Shown here: one piece after another, positions 11,701 to 41,890 of the stretch
Numbering within the stretch: position 1 is the stretch's first letter
How the letters are laid out: every line of letters begins with the position of its first letter
Source of the DNA: Dirofilaria immitis
Lineage: Eukaryota; Nematoda; Chromadorea; Rhabditida; Onchocercidae
DNA: 64,000 nt
Assembly: GCA_024305405.1 (NCBI GenBank)
Contig: JAKNDB010000087.1
Span: 5,582,501-5,646,500 of the forward strand
Direction: 5' to 3'
Notes under the pieces: model-generated
Seen by the model: only the letters and a program-made list of their open reading frames with translations
Databases searched by the model: none
Told to the model about the DNA's origin: nothing
Position numbers and translations under genes: made by a program

Positions 11701-14700
11701 GGAAACTTCAAAAACATGAGGTTCCATTTTCTGTGTTCTTCCTGATTATTTTGATTCTACATTTTAATAATTAAAAAAAACTTCAATGTAACAGGAAGTA
11801 TGGGCTTATCCAAAATGCATATTGTTCAACCTATTATTTATATACCTCGGCTGATTCATGCCTCGAATCTGAAAGCCATTCTTCAATGATATCAATTCCC
11901 AAAGACAGAAAGCGCAGTTTTGCTTTACCTTAAAGAAAAAATGATAAAAAGTAGGGCAATAGTATTTCGTAAAAGTAATCGAATTTCTGAATTAAAAAAA
12001 AAATTAAAACTCACTCAAGGGCAAATGTTTGAAACCATCCGTTAAGCCCTTCAATGTTCGAAGGCGGTTGGTGGCTTTTCTAACTAACTGCCTGATTCGT
12101 TCAATATCATTTTCGTCCATATCAGCGTCTTTGGTAATATATGATTGAACGGTCAATAAAACAGCACTGGATAGGAGATCTGATTTGGAAATTTCAATTT
12201 CAGGCAAAACTCGAATAAACATCTGCCAATTCTAAAAGTAATTTCTACAAAAAAAGTGTAAATGAACTGCGATATTGACACATGTTGAGTTTAAGTAACG
12301 TGACTCTGCAATCATAAAAGAATAAATAGTTCAAGACAAGTCATAAAAGGTAAATCTTAATTCACACATATCATTAATAAAAATCTAAGAAAAAGATTTG
12401 AAATATTCCATCTAAGAGTGAAGAACGTGAGTATGAGAAGATAATTAGGAATAAAATCCTTGCTTTCAGTAATTTTAATTCAAAAAAATCAAACGGTCGC
12501 AGTTAATTTATTTTCCAAAGAAAAAAAATAAACTTACATCGACATTGCAAAGCGTAAGCTCGGCATGAATCATTGGGAGCAAAGTATTTTGCAAATCTTT
12601 TTCATTTTCGAACATGAATGGATGAAATGGCAGACGATAGCAAGCTTGGCTAGGAAGCTGACCAAATATTAAGTTGGTCTTTTATGTAACGGATCGCTAC
12701 CATCTTCCTCTATAGTGGTCAAATCCTCACCACCAGAAACTTTTACCACTGAATCGTAGTTACCACTCTGCTAAAGAAAAATTAAGTTGCCTTCAAACTT
12801 TGTAAAACTAGCAAGATTATCTCCTATCAAGAATTCATAACAGAAAAATTTCTTATTATATCTGATGAATCACACCTGTTTTATAAGAAATTTTTGTCGC
12901 TCATGATACCATCGCACCTCGTAATCAGTTGGGAAGTTTACGCGCTCATTGATTTCTAAAAACTGAATTGTTATGGAAGCTCGCCGTAATATTTCGACCT
13001 GATCGCTATTATCACGATCGATATGTTTCTCCATTTCATTGATTATCATTTTGATCACCTAAAATTCATAAAATAAGATTTGAAATTTTATATTCAGAAG
13101 CTGACGTTTTTCTGCAGAAGATTAGAAAAAGAAAAACAGTGTGAGTGGTTACAAAGATAATTATAGAAATGAAAATCAAACAGCGAAAATAGCTTATCTC
13201 ATAATTGTAAGGACAAAGCATCATCAAACAGGCATAAAGCTGCATGAAGAGATTCTCCATGATACCAATTTCCTGTGATTGTTATAGTGTTTAATATTTG
13301 AAAAATATTTTGAAAAAATCAAGAAAAATACAGAAGTGAGTTAGCAAAAATAATAATAACCTGCAATGCAGTGAAGACTGTAAAACGCATTTCTGCTGCT
13401 AATATCTGATCTTCTTCTGCAGAAGCTTTCAGTGCCATTTTTGTTGCATATAAAACTAGTGCTTCAGTGATTTCCAGTGAAAAATCTTTGCAAAATCTGG
13501 AAATGCATGGTGGTTGAAATAAATCCCGAACTTTTTCAATATTGTAAAGCATTTCCACAAAATATTTCACAAGTCGTTAACGGATTTATCAAATATTTTT
13601 CTTTTCTTTTTTCTTTTCTGAAGTTTCTTTGGATCAAAAAATACGAATGATACTATTTCATGATACTGTGATTGGACTCTACTGGGACAATAAATTCCGT
13701 AAACATTACGGATATAATTACTTGTAATCGTACTAATCATGCGAATTCTGAAATAATTTTAATGTTTAAGAGAAATAGTTTTAAAACTCCTTTTGATTGG
13801 TGGACAACAAATATAAAACTAGAATCTGAGCGGCTGAATTTAATTCGAAGTTTCGGAATTTATATGCATGAAATGGTAATTTATACCGAAAGATGATCAT
13901 AACAATTTCATAAAACAAATAACTTGCTCGACTAATATTCCGGGTGAAATAAGACTGCGAACAAATTCCTGGACTATCGCATCTAATGACATAATCTGTG
14001 GAAAATTAGCATTCAGTCTTCCTAACTTTTTAATCCACAAGGTTAGTGCGTAGTAATGCTGTAAAAAAGCAATCTTAAGAAAAAATTTGGAGAAAAAAGA
14101 AATCAAATAACTCAGTATTTCAATAAAATGCATCAAAATTTTCACCGTCATCTGATTTTTTTCCATTATCACTTTCAAAATGCATGTATAAAATATATGT
14201 ATGGTGATGGAAATCTTTTATGATTTTCTTAATTAAATATTAACCAACACTAAGTTGCTTATCGCTAGAATGATCATCGAGTATAATGGTGCAAAATCGA
14301 GCAAGACGAATTAAATTGAACATAACGTGAGGCGATTTTCGTGTTATGCACCAAGGCCGCGTTTCTAGCAAAACCTGGAAAAATATGGAATCTTTTGGAA
14401 AAAGTCTTACTCTGCGACGGAAAAAAAGTTGCAGCGCAACCATATCACATCAGCTACATCTTAAAATCAGTGATTACAATAGAATTTATTAGTTTCTAAG
14501 TACTATTTATCCTCATAAGTAAAATTCTTGCTCCCTCCCATTAAAAAAATCATAAGCATAACATAAAAATGCACTTATAAATCAAATACGACAAAAATCA
14601 TAATTTTTTTCACCAACATCCCTTGATTTTCTATGTAGTTTTCTTAGCAATCGATTCAAAACTGCAGCACATATATAACGCTTATGTCATGCGAAAACAA

Positions 14701-17700
14701 GAGAACAATTACCTTTTTCACATCGATAATTGGAGCAGAAAAGATAAGTGCAACGCAAAGTTCAAGATCGGCATAATTATGTATTAAAGCTCGCTCCACA
14801 AACAATTCAATCATACTATGCAACTCAGAATAAGTAAAACTAACGTAATTTGGAACCATGTAACATGCTGAAAAAATTTGAACGGCTTAAATTCAATTCG
14901 AAATATAGAAATCACTAATTTTAAAAATTTTGAGCAAATGTCTAATAAAAGACACAGAAGCAATGAGCTTACGTAATAATGCAAATGAAAGGCGAGCACA
15001 AATTGCTATCAGAAATTGATTGTTGAGAGTTAAATAAGATAAGAAATTTGTCCATGCCATGCGCATCTTTTCATGATATTCTAGCAAAGTATTTCTGCTG
15101 TAATTTTTATATGAATATGTTTCCAAATTTCAACCAAAATAAAAATCTAGAAAATGAAATAACAATGAGTTACTTGATATCAATCAAATCGGTATTTTTC
15201 AAAACATCAAAAACAACGGAGCGGACCACAGCAGATAACTGTTGTATGGCATCACTTTTTTGAAAAAAGTATTGTCCATTTTGTAATGATAAACGCCAAC
15301 TCGTTCCCCAAATCCATATATTAAACATGCCCTACAATTTTCATTTAATTTTATTTTCTTATGTTAATACTTGAATATAATTAAATTAGCAATATTCCGA
15401 AATCCAATGCTTGTTTAGAAAACATTTATTAAAAAAATGAAAGACAACAATAAATTAGATTTTGCATCTGTAACCTTACTTTTCCTTTGCACAATTTCCT
15501 TCTATCAGATTTTCAGACATGCACTGCGAAACCACCGCTTTGAACAGAACTACAAACAATGAGATCTGAAAGCATCTGGTCCTAGCTTGCGTTCCATTTG
15601 TAATAATTCGAATAAAATATCAATATGTTACAAGTTAAAAATATCTTGTCATTGCAGTTGCGGCATGCAACAAAGCTTTTCCCAAAGCCGTTAGCAACTT
15701 TAATGTTTTTTACGTTTAACCGACAATATATATAACTGACAAAAGCTACAACTACGGCCCTTAATTATATGGACATATAAAGCACGGACAGCTAGCAAAA
15801 CAATTTAAATACGTATATGAGATAATAATGCGCACATACACCGAACTACTTATATTATTTAATTTTAATTAAAAGACGCTTCTTGTTCATCTAGCAAAAT
15901 ATTGGTTACGAAGCAAAAATAGTGACTTACATGGAAAATATGAGTGCCTAAAGAAGGATTTTGGCACGTTGTTTCGAAAAGGCTACTTATTAAATCAGAC
16001 AAGCTTCCAAACATGACAAATATCTAAAAGGAATTCAAAAATTCGAATAGAAATTCAATTTTTATGAAACAATGCTCATCCATCATGAAAACAGCAACAA
16101 TTAACAGTTTTGCCATTACTTTTAAACATAAGCTAAACAATAATTTGTTCGATGGCTCAGATTAAGGCAAAAACTTAAAACATGATAGTCTTGTCCTTAC
16201 TGGCTCATAATCATTATTCTCAGCTAACTCAGACATGATCCATAATCCATAGCTGCAGCTTCGTACCATGAGAGTTAATAATTTTTCGCTTGGGTTTTTC
16301 ACATCTTGCACAGCATATCTGTAGTTGTAAAGAAAAATAACATTTATGTAACAAATAACTAATCGAAGTTTAAACTAAAGTTTAATTACTTTGCATATTC
16401 CAAAGCTGCCATGGGGTTTCGATTTTCCAAGGCGCAATGTAGTGTCAGTTCATACATCGTATTTTCTTCCATCATCAAGGCATTTGAAAATTTGAGAAGC
16501 TGCAGAAAAACATTGCAGATTACTGCAAAATGGTAGTATTAAAAACAAAGATAGCAAGTCCAATGAAGCAAAATACTCTGGAATCAATGGCTGAATATTT
16601 TTTGGTCTTATTTTTTCCTGTTTAAGATTCAAAAAAAAATATATTATAGAGAAAATATTACCTCAGTTATTTTTGCCGGAACACCACCATGAGCAAAACA
16701 ATAATTCAGAAAATACCGCAGTTTCGCTGACTTCCAACTATTATTTCTCAGGTATGACAAATGCGCAATCATACCATGGTAAACTTGCAATTTTCGAATA
16801 GCATTCAACTCCGATCGAAGCATTTCATCCTGAACGATACATTTCGCAAAAAAAGTGAAATTTGAATTAAATTATACCAACTTTTCAATTTTTAAGCAAG
16901 AGAAATATCAGTACTATGCTTAGAAATTCAAAAACATTTGGGAAAATATAGATGCTTTTGCCCCGGCTCACACAAATTTTACGTAAATCAACAAATGTAA
17001 TTTTCCAAAAAACGATTCTTTTTCCCCAATCATCTGATATTGTAACGACAGCTGATTGCTGGTCTTCAGAGAAAATTTTCTACAAAATCCTTCTGGCCAA
17101 TGAACGTAAATCGCTAAGATCTTGTCGAATGAAAGAATCAAGTGATTGAAAAATTTAAATTCATTACTTTTCATCAAATAATTTATCTGGCCTAAAAATC
17201 ATTAAAATATATTTATGGAATTTCAGCAGTAAAAGCTACTCATAAATCCAATCAAATCTGTCTTGAGCAGAAGAAAAATTGAACACTTGTCATTAAAATT
17301 AAAAGAAAAAATTTACTCAAGATAATTTCTTTTACTTTGGCTAATCTTTTTCAAAAAATAAATGTTGATGAAAAATTCGAATTTAAGATATCACTTTTCT
17401 GAAACGCTCCAAGATGCATAAAACGGCTTCCACAGTCTGAAGTCGAATTTCTTTCGCTTCCTGAAGATCAACATAAAAGTGAGAATATGTTCTGAAAAAG
17501 GGTAAATTCAATATTTTAAAATTCACTTCTGTTAGAAGCAAAACTGGACAATTTAACAATGCTTCAACGTGTGACATGAGCTGATTAATAACACGATTTC
17601 GGTCCGTTTCATTTAGATCGTTGAGACAAGAAACGATGCCCAGAAACTAAAATACAAAGAAAATAAAAAAAAACATGAAGAAAAGAACGATAAATTAGTA

Positions 17701-20700
17701 ACACAACCGAAAAGAACAAAAATACTTTAATATGAAATGACATTTAAAATATCGCATCAGGAAGAAAATTCATCGAAACCTTTTTCAAACAGTAACAAAT
17801 TAATCGAACGATTTAAATAAAATAGTAAAACAATTTTATCAGTAATAAAAATGAAAAACCAACCAATTTGTCTATTAATTTTGCATTGATCAAATAAAGA
17901 CAGAAACGAAAAACACATTCATGCCATTCCATTAAGTTCTTCTTCAATTTCCTGCTAATTTGATTATCTAAAATTCAGTTAATCTTCCTCATAGTGAAAT
18001 TTCTATATTAATTATAGCGCTAGTTATCAGGAACAAAATAAATAGCCTTGTAATATTGCTTTCAAACCAATGAATTTGGAAATTCACCTCTAGAGCGCTG
18101 GTAAGTCTACGTAGAGGATCAGCTTCCACAGATTCTTGCCGAAAAATAAATTCTATGGCTTTGCTAAACAAATGTTTCTGTTGCAAATATCTTTCAAGTG
18201 TTTGCATCGGTAAACGATATTGCACCAAACGCTCCCTAGTGCAGCAAAATCACATTGTTGTTGCAAGCGAGATGCCCTATAAAAATTTGAGTATCTAATT
18301 ATTGGCCGAAAACGAAAATTTATTTAATAAATAAATTTTACCATTTATATGTAGATTTGAGATTATTTTACCAAAAATTAACATTAAAGTATGAAATGGT
18401 TTGATTAAAGATGCAAAGTTTCATAATCTGAAACGTAATATACGCTTAGGTCATAAACTTCTCCTTGGGTCATACACAGCGAAATATTATTGAAAAAATC
18501 ATCAATAAAGAATATCAAATGAACCGGTGAATCTTCTTTTCACTGACCTGATGTTTTATTACAGTGATTTAGTCAAATCTGGAAAAGTGAATCATTCAGG
18601 AAAACTTACGTTTTAAAATCAAGCCCGGGATTTCTCAACATCGCATGAATAGCATTTGATAGTTGCTTTGTCCATGGTGGGTGAGCACGTTTTGCAACAT
18701 CAATCAGCGCTTCACATCTCAAATCCAAATTTGAAATACTTTCTGCTATAGCAAAACATCGTTCATCCCATGGATTAGAACTGGGAACGACGCCAGCAGA
18801 ATTAGCTGCGATTTTCTGCAGATATGAAAATTCTGAGTATCATGATTTTCAATAAAAACAATGATACATACATATAGTTTTTCGCATACTTTTTTCAATT
18901 AATTATAAGAATCAAACCAAATTCTTAGAAATTTCTGCAGAATTCTTTTAGAAATATTTCACTGATTTGTCAAAGTTATGAGAAATACTGGAAGTTACTA
19001 GTCTTAATAACGGTACTCTCAATCGACTGCTTGATCCATCATTAACTGAGTGCATAATAATTGGTGGATAACCAAGCTCGTAACTACTCTTTTCCTTTTC
19101 GTTTCACCTTTAAACAGGAAAAAGCTTACCAAAATGTAATTGTAGAGTGTACGATCAGGATTTAATTTAAATTCGTTCATGTAAGGTTTTGCATATTGAT
19201 CAATATTACTTTTAATCAACTGCACATTCTTCACGCGTTCTAATATTTCATAACAAATTGATTCCACCGTTTGTTCCTATAAAATTTAACAGTACGTCTT
19301 ATTCGTAACAAGGGATTACAAAATTTGTCAAGAATTGAAAGCAGATTGGTGAAGAACGGACTAGATTCGAAAACTGTTTTGAAATAAATATCAGAGCATC
19401 ATTATTTTTACTTATCAAGATTAAACCAAAATGAGAAATCAACTCCATTCAGCTGATCATTTACCTATTTTTTAAAGTTCACTATTTAGCTTACCTGATA
19501 GGTACTGTAGCTCATTGTAAATTGATAAACACTCTTTAGCCTTTCCATTGAACGCAAATTTCTCACATAAATATTTAATTCTCCCATCAAATCATCTGGA
19601 TCTTCAGAATAACATCCAATAATTGAAAGAGCAAATGCAACTTCCGCCTGTGATAAGTATTTAGAAATTTTCCCCGAGATTAAAAATTCTCACCGACTTC
19701 TTGGATGCGTTTAAAGAAAACAAATGAAAATGTTAAAAAAAAACTTAAAAGCCACTTTAACATAAAAAAATATTTAAATATTATTTGAGGTACTATTTGA
19801 AAAAAATCTATTCGAAAACTTGCTCAGTTTCATCAACTTACTAATAAGTAAACTAAGATTTCCATCCTTTAATTGTGGTTGAAAAAGAGAATAAAACAAT
19901 GTGTTCGGACCAATTTAATTCGATAATTCACCTGACGACATGGAGTTATAGAATAATTAAGTAAGTTTTGTATGACTCTCTCCATTGTTGATGCAATTTT
20001 AAAAGAATTTTCAGGAAAGCATTCTGGATGTTCTATTTCAACTGCACGAGCAACATCTATTAAAAATGTCTTGCAATATGAACAACAAGTTTTAGGGTCA
20101 TTTAGAATTACGACAGGAATAATGTCTTCTTCAAGAAAACATATTGCTTCCATGATGTCACCAATTGCATCTGAAATTTGATAGAATTCTTCAAAAATCT
20201 AATTTGCTCTTCAGATCAAATCTAATCTCATAGTTCCAAAATTAAAAAAAAATCAAATAAATATTATGTTATTTAACAACAATTTGAAGAACCGCTAAAA
20301 TATGACATTCAGTTATACTTTAAATGAAACGATGATTGCCGAATTGAATTACCATGAATTGTGAAATGAATTTCTGTCAATAACCATTGAAAATTTCCTC
20401 TCTCTTTAATCCACTTCTCCAATGTTTTCCGATAACGACACCATATCAATCGTGCTTCACAGAATTGTCCATTCTTGCAGAAAATTTCAAAGATATGCTC
20501 CCACGAGCAACCACCAAGAAATTCTGACCACAAATCAATTCCCGAAAATTTACTCGAGTACGGTTTTCGCTTAAAATAGAAAAAAATCTCTTTAAATTCT
20601 AAAATTCTCCATTTTAAATAACATGTTTGAAACACACCCAAGGACCAAGCACTTGACGATATGACTGATAGTTGTAGCGCACTGCCGACAACTTCTCTTT

Positions 20701-23700
20701 CGTTTCATTATCTAAAATAAAATGATGGAAATTCAAGAAATTTTTTACTGACTAAAATGCGATCCAAGGATAAAATACATTAGGCAAATATAATATTATA
20801 ATTACGACCTGTAATTTTGAGTTTTTTAACGAAATTTAATATTTCCTTCACCCATGAAAGACTTGAACAACACATTATTGCAGCTATGCACATTTCAGCC
20901 ACCTAAATAGATGAACGATATTTAACATGCATATCAAACCTTAAAATTCAGCATAATGAAGAATAAAGGCACTGCGGAACAGAATGATTCATTGTAGTCA
21001 TTAAAAATTCTGCGAAAATAAACATAAGAACAGTCGAAACTTTTACCCAATTCTGATCCAAAACTTGAGTCATCCATCCGAGAAATTGGTTCAGTTCATA
21101 TGTTCCGAGGTCAGTTTGACCCATTATCTCCGTATTCACGAAATGTTCAATACGAGCTATATAAATTTTCTGAAATTTTTTACTACCGCTGCAGCTGCAT
21201 ATTCCCATTTTCATTTCACCACTCAAGACTCTAAAGTGAAATACGAAATACACACTTCCATGTTCAAGTTGAATGACTGAGCAAATTCTTCAGCTTCAAT
21301 CCATCGCTGCTGATATATTAAATAAGCTAAACGCATATCTGGCTGACATTCATAAATTGCATGGATTTTGACTGCATTTAATTCACTAAAATCATAGTAT
21401 TTTAGAAAATAAATAAAAAAATTTGTTTCATTTAATTTTGTTGAAAAATAATCGTAAATTTGTTTTACGACGAACAATCGTGTTAAATAATATTTGCATT
21501 ATCTTTTGCAGAAAAAATTATTTTTTCCTAAATAACGGAAGCATCGGTCATTAGATCGAAAAAGACCATTTCGTATAAATCATTTCAGGAAATTTATACT
21601 TACATTTCAGTATCATATATCAGCATCCTAAAATAACGAACTGATGCCAGATTGGATAATGAAACAGATTTACTTTACCAAAAAGCAATTAAGTGTTTAT
21701 TGGTCATGACAAATGACTTACCTACATTCATATGCGAAAAGCTGTATAAAAAGTATCAAATTCTCTTCGCTTGTAACTTTATTTAATAGAAATGTAGTAC
21801 TGCTTACTATTTTCGTATAAATTACATCGCAAGTTCGGAAATTGCGTATTTGAAGCTGAAAACATTACATAGATACAAGCTTTATACAAGTGCAAATAAA
21901 TCTCGTGATTCAAAAGCTGTAATTTACCTGATATATTTCTTCGGGATTCGTAAAAGAAGTACCAGTTTAGTATCTTCGTTTATTTTTCCTTCCCTATTTG
22001 GAATATTATCAAAAGCATAAAATCTATGGCTATTTCACCAGTTTTCAAAAGAAAAACCGATGAAACCAGCATAGTTGTTGTGGCGTCCCAAATTAACAAT
22101 TGTCCATCAGTTGTCAGAGCCGTAATAAATTGAAAGATGATACGAGATGTATGCTTGTCGCGATGTATAAGATGCCGAATTCGTACGATATCCGAAACAT
22201 CTGAAATCAAAAGATCTAAAGTTCAAGCATATTATCTACTAAATCAAATTTTATAATATACACAAATTCATACATTTTTTTAACAAGAAAACAGAAAAGC
22301 TTTTTCCTTTTTATATAAAAAGAATCTAGTTTGTTCCCATAAAAACTTAAAGATTCACCAGATGAATAAAACTCATCTAGAGCTTTGTCCAAGATTTCTG
22401 CAGATAAATCAAACAGTTCTATTCTTGCATTGTGTTCTGATGACAGCTGAATAAAATCTGTTACAAAAATTTTATATTATAAACAAGAAAAAAATTATAT
22501 GATTTAAAATAAAAATAAAATTCGCAAGTTATACTGCAATAACTACAAATTAATGATAAAGCAAGATGAAATACTGAATAATATATGCTACATAGACCAT
22601 AATTATTGATGATGTTAATCATCGCTCAACAAAGATAGATTTGCTTAAAGTGCAGTGAAAAGTTTTTTTCACATTATTTTCTTATTTGACAAAAACAGAT
22701 AAAGTGCAAGAGAGAAGGTAAAACACCCATTATTAAAAATGGAAATCCAAAACCGTAAATTTCATAAAAATATAAAATTTACAAGCAAAAGAGCATTGTG
22801 ATGACTAATGATTACAGAGTCTCTACCAGTATAATTTTTTGTAAACTGCTTCCAAATCATGCTTGCCATGCCCTAAAATTGTATTCAGAAATTATTATTC
22901 AATAAAAGAATTTTCGATATTCAAATATCGTAATATCAAACTTTAAATCAAACAGGAATGCAGCGTTTTAAAAACATGGTATTCTAAAGGATGCTTTATC
23001 TATGAAAGAAAAACCTTCTGCCTATTTGATATTTCGACTTCGATTTCTTGTTCCTGATGAAAATATTCGGAGTAATTTGGAAAAAAATAAATAGATTTCA
23101 CCGCTTTCTATGACGATGCACATCCGCGCATCTTTGAGATGAAAATCGCAGCTAATAGATGCACTTTGTATCCGCTTATTTTCCATCAATTTCTGAATAA
23201 AGCCGAAAAGCTAAAATGTTTAAGTGCAATGAACAAAATTTTTCTGCTTTCGAAGCATGTAGTGTCAACTTTAACTTGAATATAGCTGAATTCTGCAAAT
23301 TCAAAAAATGAATTACCACTCGATGTATTATACGGTTGGAACCGATACTAAGAAATATCACATTTCCGCAATTAGTCACGATTACTACTAAATTCACCAT
23401 CGGCATGAATTTCATAGCAACTGGATTGATATCTTCTGAAATAATGTTTAATTGGAAAATTAAGTCATATCTAACACAATAAGAAAAGATCATCAGTGAA
23501 AAAGCTCACGTACATTATATTAGGTTTTTTGGATTCAAAAGTTGAATTTTGCGGAAACTCCTAAAGTTGAGCTAGAATTTTCGGCCAAATAAATCTCAAG
23601 CAAAATTTTCGCACAAAAAATTTTGAAAATCGATGAAAATATTTGTAAATAGGAAACCCTATATTCTTCTAACCAAAGCAGTTTGATTCTCATATTCAAC

Positions 23701-24371
23701 TTGAGTCTATATTTATCACATATTACTAACATCCCATGAACATCCTGTTTAGACAGTACAATGAATTATCTCACCTCCAAGATGCACTGTAACGATAAAT
23801 CTTATGCCACAATCAAAACTAAAAATTGAAATATCTTCGCCTATTGCGATTGCTAACAAATCGCCATCAGCATTCAAGTCGCTTAATACAGTTTTCTCTT
23901 TCCGTTCCATTTCGCATTTTTCGCATTTACTTCCCAGTTTTTCATAATTGCTGCTTTCATCTTGTACAGATTCCATACATGATAAATCATCATCTAAGAA
24001 TGTTTCAATCGACGAGAAAATAAATTTATGATTATACTGCGTTATAATTGAATTGATTCTCTATTATTCGTGAAGCTGCTCCAATTTACCTGATCTAGTT
24101 TCAATACATAATTTTTTCCGGATTTATAGAAGATCGTATAGTCTTTTTTAATTCATGAATACTCATTGCAAAATACGATCTTAAGAATTTTCAGGAAAGC
24201 TTAAGACATGTTCTTAACGAATTTATTGGGAAATATTACCGAAAATTGATGCAATTATACTTGTTTCATATAAACTTTGACATTTTTGCTTAAAAAAGTC
24301 AAATTTGTTGTTTCTCCACCATCGATGGACGTTGTTACGCTAGTGAAACGAGTGCCCATAACAGTTGACAT
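8796..24371 (-). CDS. KNTC1: Kinetochore-associated protein 1 / Rough deal (KNTC1, ROD-1) orthologue, spliced
   Basis: The largest subunit of the ROD-ZW10-Zwilch complex, which brings dynein and the Mad1-Mad2 checkpoint to unattached kinetochores. The gene spans about 15.6 kb with many short exons. The proposed start is the ATG at 24371 (MSTVMGTRFTSVTTSIDGG); the link to the next exon (FYKSGKNYVLKLDQ, near 24100) is not certain. The N-terminal third has beta-propeller-like strands, for example LSDLNADGDLLAIAIGEDIS (23.8 kb), VVIVTNCGNVIFLSIG (23.4 kb) and LTTDGQLLIWDA (22.1 kb). Diagnostic ROD blocks follow: RWIEAEEFAQSFNLNMEV (21.3 kb), aligning with EAESFAIQFGLDVEL of human KNTC1, and FSGIDLWSEFLGG...ARLIWCRYRK (20.5 kb), aligning with FSGSSWIEFL...AQYLWLRHR. 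The rest is helical alpha-solenoid. The last exon (8876-8796) ends NLDFSLKWK and a stop. The penultimate exon (about 9050-9160) may contain an indel. Confidence 0.87.
9345..9367. repeat. (AT)n microsatellite in a KNTC1 intron
   Basis: About eleven tandem AT units just downstream of a coding exon of the minus-strand ROD gene. Likely polymorphic in length. Confidence 0.95.
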
Positions 24372-25849
24372 ATTCGAAATATGGCAAATACTAGAATAAC
24401 GGTTATAAAACATGACGCAGAATAGCACTTATATCATAAGCATTCATTAGATTCTACCAATTTTTCAATTTCGTTTAAAAATGTGTTCCAAATACTGGGG
24501 ATACAAGTTTCCTATGCGTGATCACGAATGTACGAAAAACATAATTTAGCATATTCATACTTCGCTCTTCATTGTCATTTTTTTATCTCAGCGAAACAAA
24601 GTGACGTAGAAATTGAAGAAAGGTTTAGCAATTTTAGCAATGAACCAATTTTGCGAAATTAGTACACTGGCTTGAACTACTCTTGATTTTTTTTCTCAAC
24701 TTTCTGTGAACATTTCCACTTCCTTTTTTTCGCTTAAATAATACTAGAAATTAAACTTTGGTAATTTCGCCATGGTATGGATATGACACAAAAATATTAA
24801 AAATAATCTGGAGATATCGTGCAACCTAATAAAATACTATTCATTTGTTGATTTCGCCATAACCATTCGTTTAGAAAAATAGTGAGTAACAAGACCACTA
24901 TTCAAAATTCTCGAATATGTTGCGAAAATTAGAGAACTAAGAAACCGTTGTCCTCAAATTCACTTTATGAATAATGAATGAGAAATTTCTGACACCGGAA
25001 GCTTTCCATGAAAAATGTTAAAAATCCCAGACGGTGCGAATATTCGTGTTTAAACATGTAATATCTTTATTTTACACTTATCTTCATTGAAGGTTTATTT
25101 TTAACATTTTACAGATGTGTAACACTTGCATCTCCCATTTCCACTCATTAGTAATGCAATTCTAAATTTTTGAGACAAATCAAAATAGGAATAATTTCAT
25201 GAATTAAACATGCACTTAATCTTTCATTGCAATGTTACAGGAAAATAAGTGCTAGGAAAGAAAAGCTATAAAGTGATAGGTTCAAATTAACTTATGGTAA
25301 TAAACAAGCAAATGAATGGATAATATAAAACATTGATAACTTAATCACATCAAAAGGTAGGTAAAGAGAATTGATATCGAAACCAAATATTTGCACTATA
25401 CCATCAATTAATCTTAGCATGTAACAATTCTGTTCTTTTAGAATAAAACTAAATGATGGCCAAGTCTCCCGGGATGAACCGGTAACAGCAACAGCACGTG
25501 CAATTCATCCACCTCGCCAGTATTCGAAAATGTCCCTTCCCGCCGATTACCAACTCTCATTTGCATTGCCGCTCACAGCTTTTCCTTTAGGAATTAGCGG
25601 TAATTTAAAAAGCGGTAATTTGTGCGGCTTTGTATTAATTGATAAGGTGATGGAGTTGTGGTGAACGATTACTGGACGCTCCTAGTGAGAACATTTAACA
25701 GCGTCAGCGTGGACGACAGAGTAAGATGTTCTAGCATATTTGACAGTTCTAAAAATTGACGAAATCGATATTCAGGGTTTATCAAGTGGCAATAGGAATA
25801 ATATGTTACGCTAATAAGAGTATGTTTCCCATATGATGACTAGCAGGAA
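24372..25849. promoter_or_regulatory. Shared upstream region of the divergent KNTC1 and pecanex genes
   Basis: About 1.5 kb separates the KNTC1 ATG (24371, minus) from the pecanex ATG (25850, plus). I see no coding frame or RNA gene. The part at 25440-25700 is richer in G+C than its surroundings. It should hold both promoters; no single element could be identified with confidence. Just before the pecanex ATG is GACTAGCAG, a possible splice or trans-splice acceptor. Confidence 0.45.
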
Positions 25850-40931
<15,082 letters not shown>

Positions 40932-41890
40932 TATTTGAATTTATGCTATAAAAGTTCATAATTTCGACTCGGCTGCCAATAGTTAGAAATTAGATATTAG
41001 ATTCTATGAGAATTGTAAAGACTTTGAATAGAAACTTAATAAGCATGAGTGAAATGGTAAGGTACATACCTGTTATTAATTAAAATATTCCTCTATTTGC
41101 ATTTAAAAATATTGCTTCTGCATGACCACATATAATGAAATAAACAGCGAATTTTTACTTGTCTCACCACAGTTGGGACAATTAAAAAACTAAGAGAACA
41201 TTATTTGAAATTTTCCTTTAGCTCTTTTTTTTCTAATTATTATGATATTCGCGTTTTTTTCCAATCCGCAAAACTGTGATATAATTTCTAACGTTTAAAC
41301 AAAAATTGGTCTTTGCGATTATTGTTTATTAAATCTTTCATCTTTTCAGCATTTAAAAATTCCATCACATTAGCAGTTTCTAAGGCATCTATGATTCATT
41401 TTCTTCATGATACGACTCACATTTTTAACAATTACCTAATTTTATATTTACTAAATAAGAATGAACCATCCTGTTTCATATTAACAAATCCCAAATATCT
41501 AATAACAAGGTATAAAGTTCCTCCCCTTAAACTTTCCAAAATAAAAACATCAGTAAAGAGCACTTTAATCATGATTACACAAGTACTAAAGATCATAAGG
41601 CAATTGACATTTGTTCAGAGGCATTGCCACAAAACTTGCCATTGGTTCTAGAAATATCTATTTCGAAATCACAGTGCACAGCACATTAAAGACTGAAAAA
41701 TAAAGATCAAAGATAACCAAACGGTCAAAGAGAAAACTACAAAATTAAGAGGAAAATATGTCTCTCATAAATCTGTTCAATACCATTTTCCCTTGAGTAA
41801 TGATGTTATGTGAAAATGAATGCTGTGAAAAATATAACAATAATTTTACTACTGTTTATGTAAGATATTAATCTATCCATCATTCGAGTA
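40932..41890. other. Convergent 3' region between pecanex and FCHO
   Basis: About 960 bases between the two stop codons; the genes face each other, so this holds both 3' untranslated regions. AATAAA at 41139-41144 is a candidate polyadenylation signal for pecanex. A 112-codon plus-strand frame (41313-41651) has no recognisable similarity and a composition typical of chance frames in AT-rich DNA, so I do not call it a gene. Confidence 0.5.

Noticed and set aside
41313..41651. 112-codon plus-strand open frame between pecanex and FCHO.
   Set aside because: No recognisable similarity, residue mix typical of AT-rich chance frames, and it lies where both 3' untranslated regions are expected.
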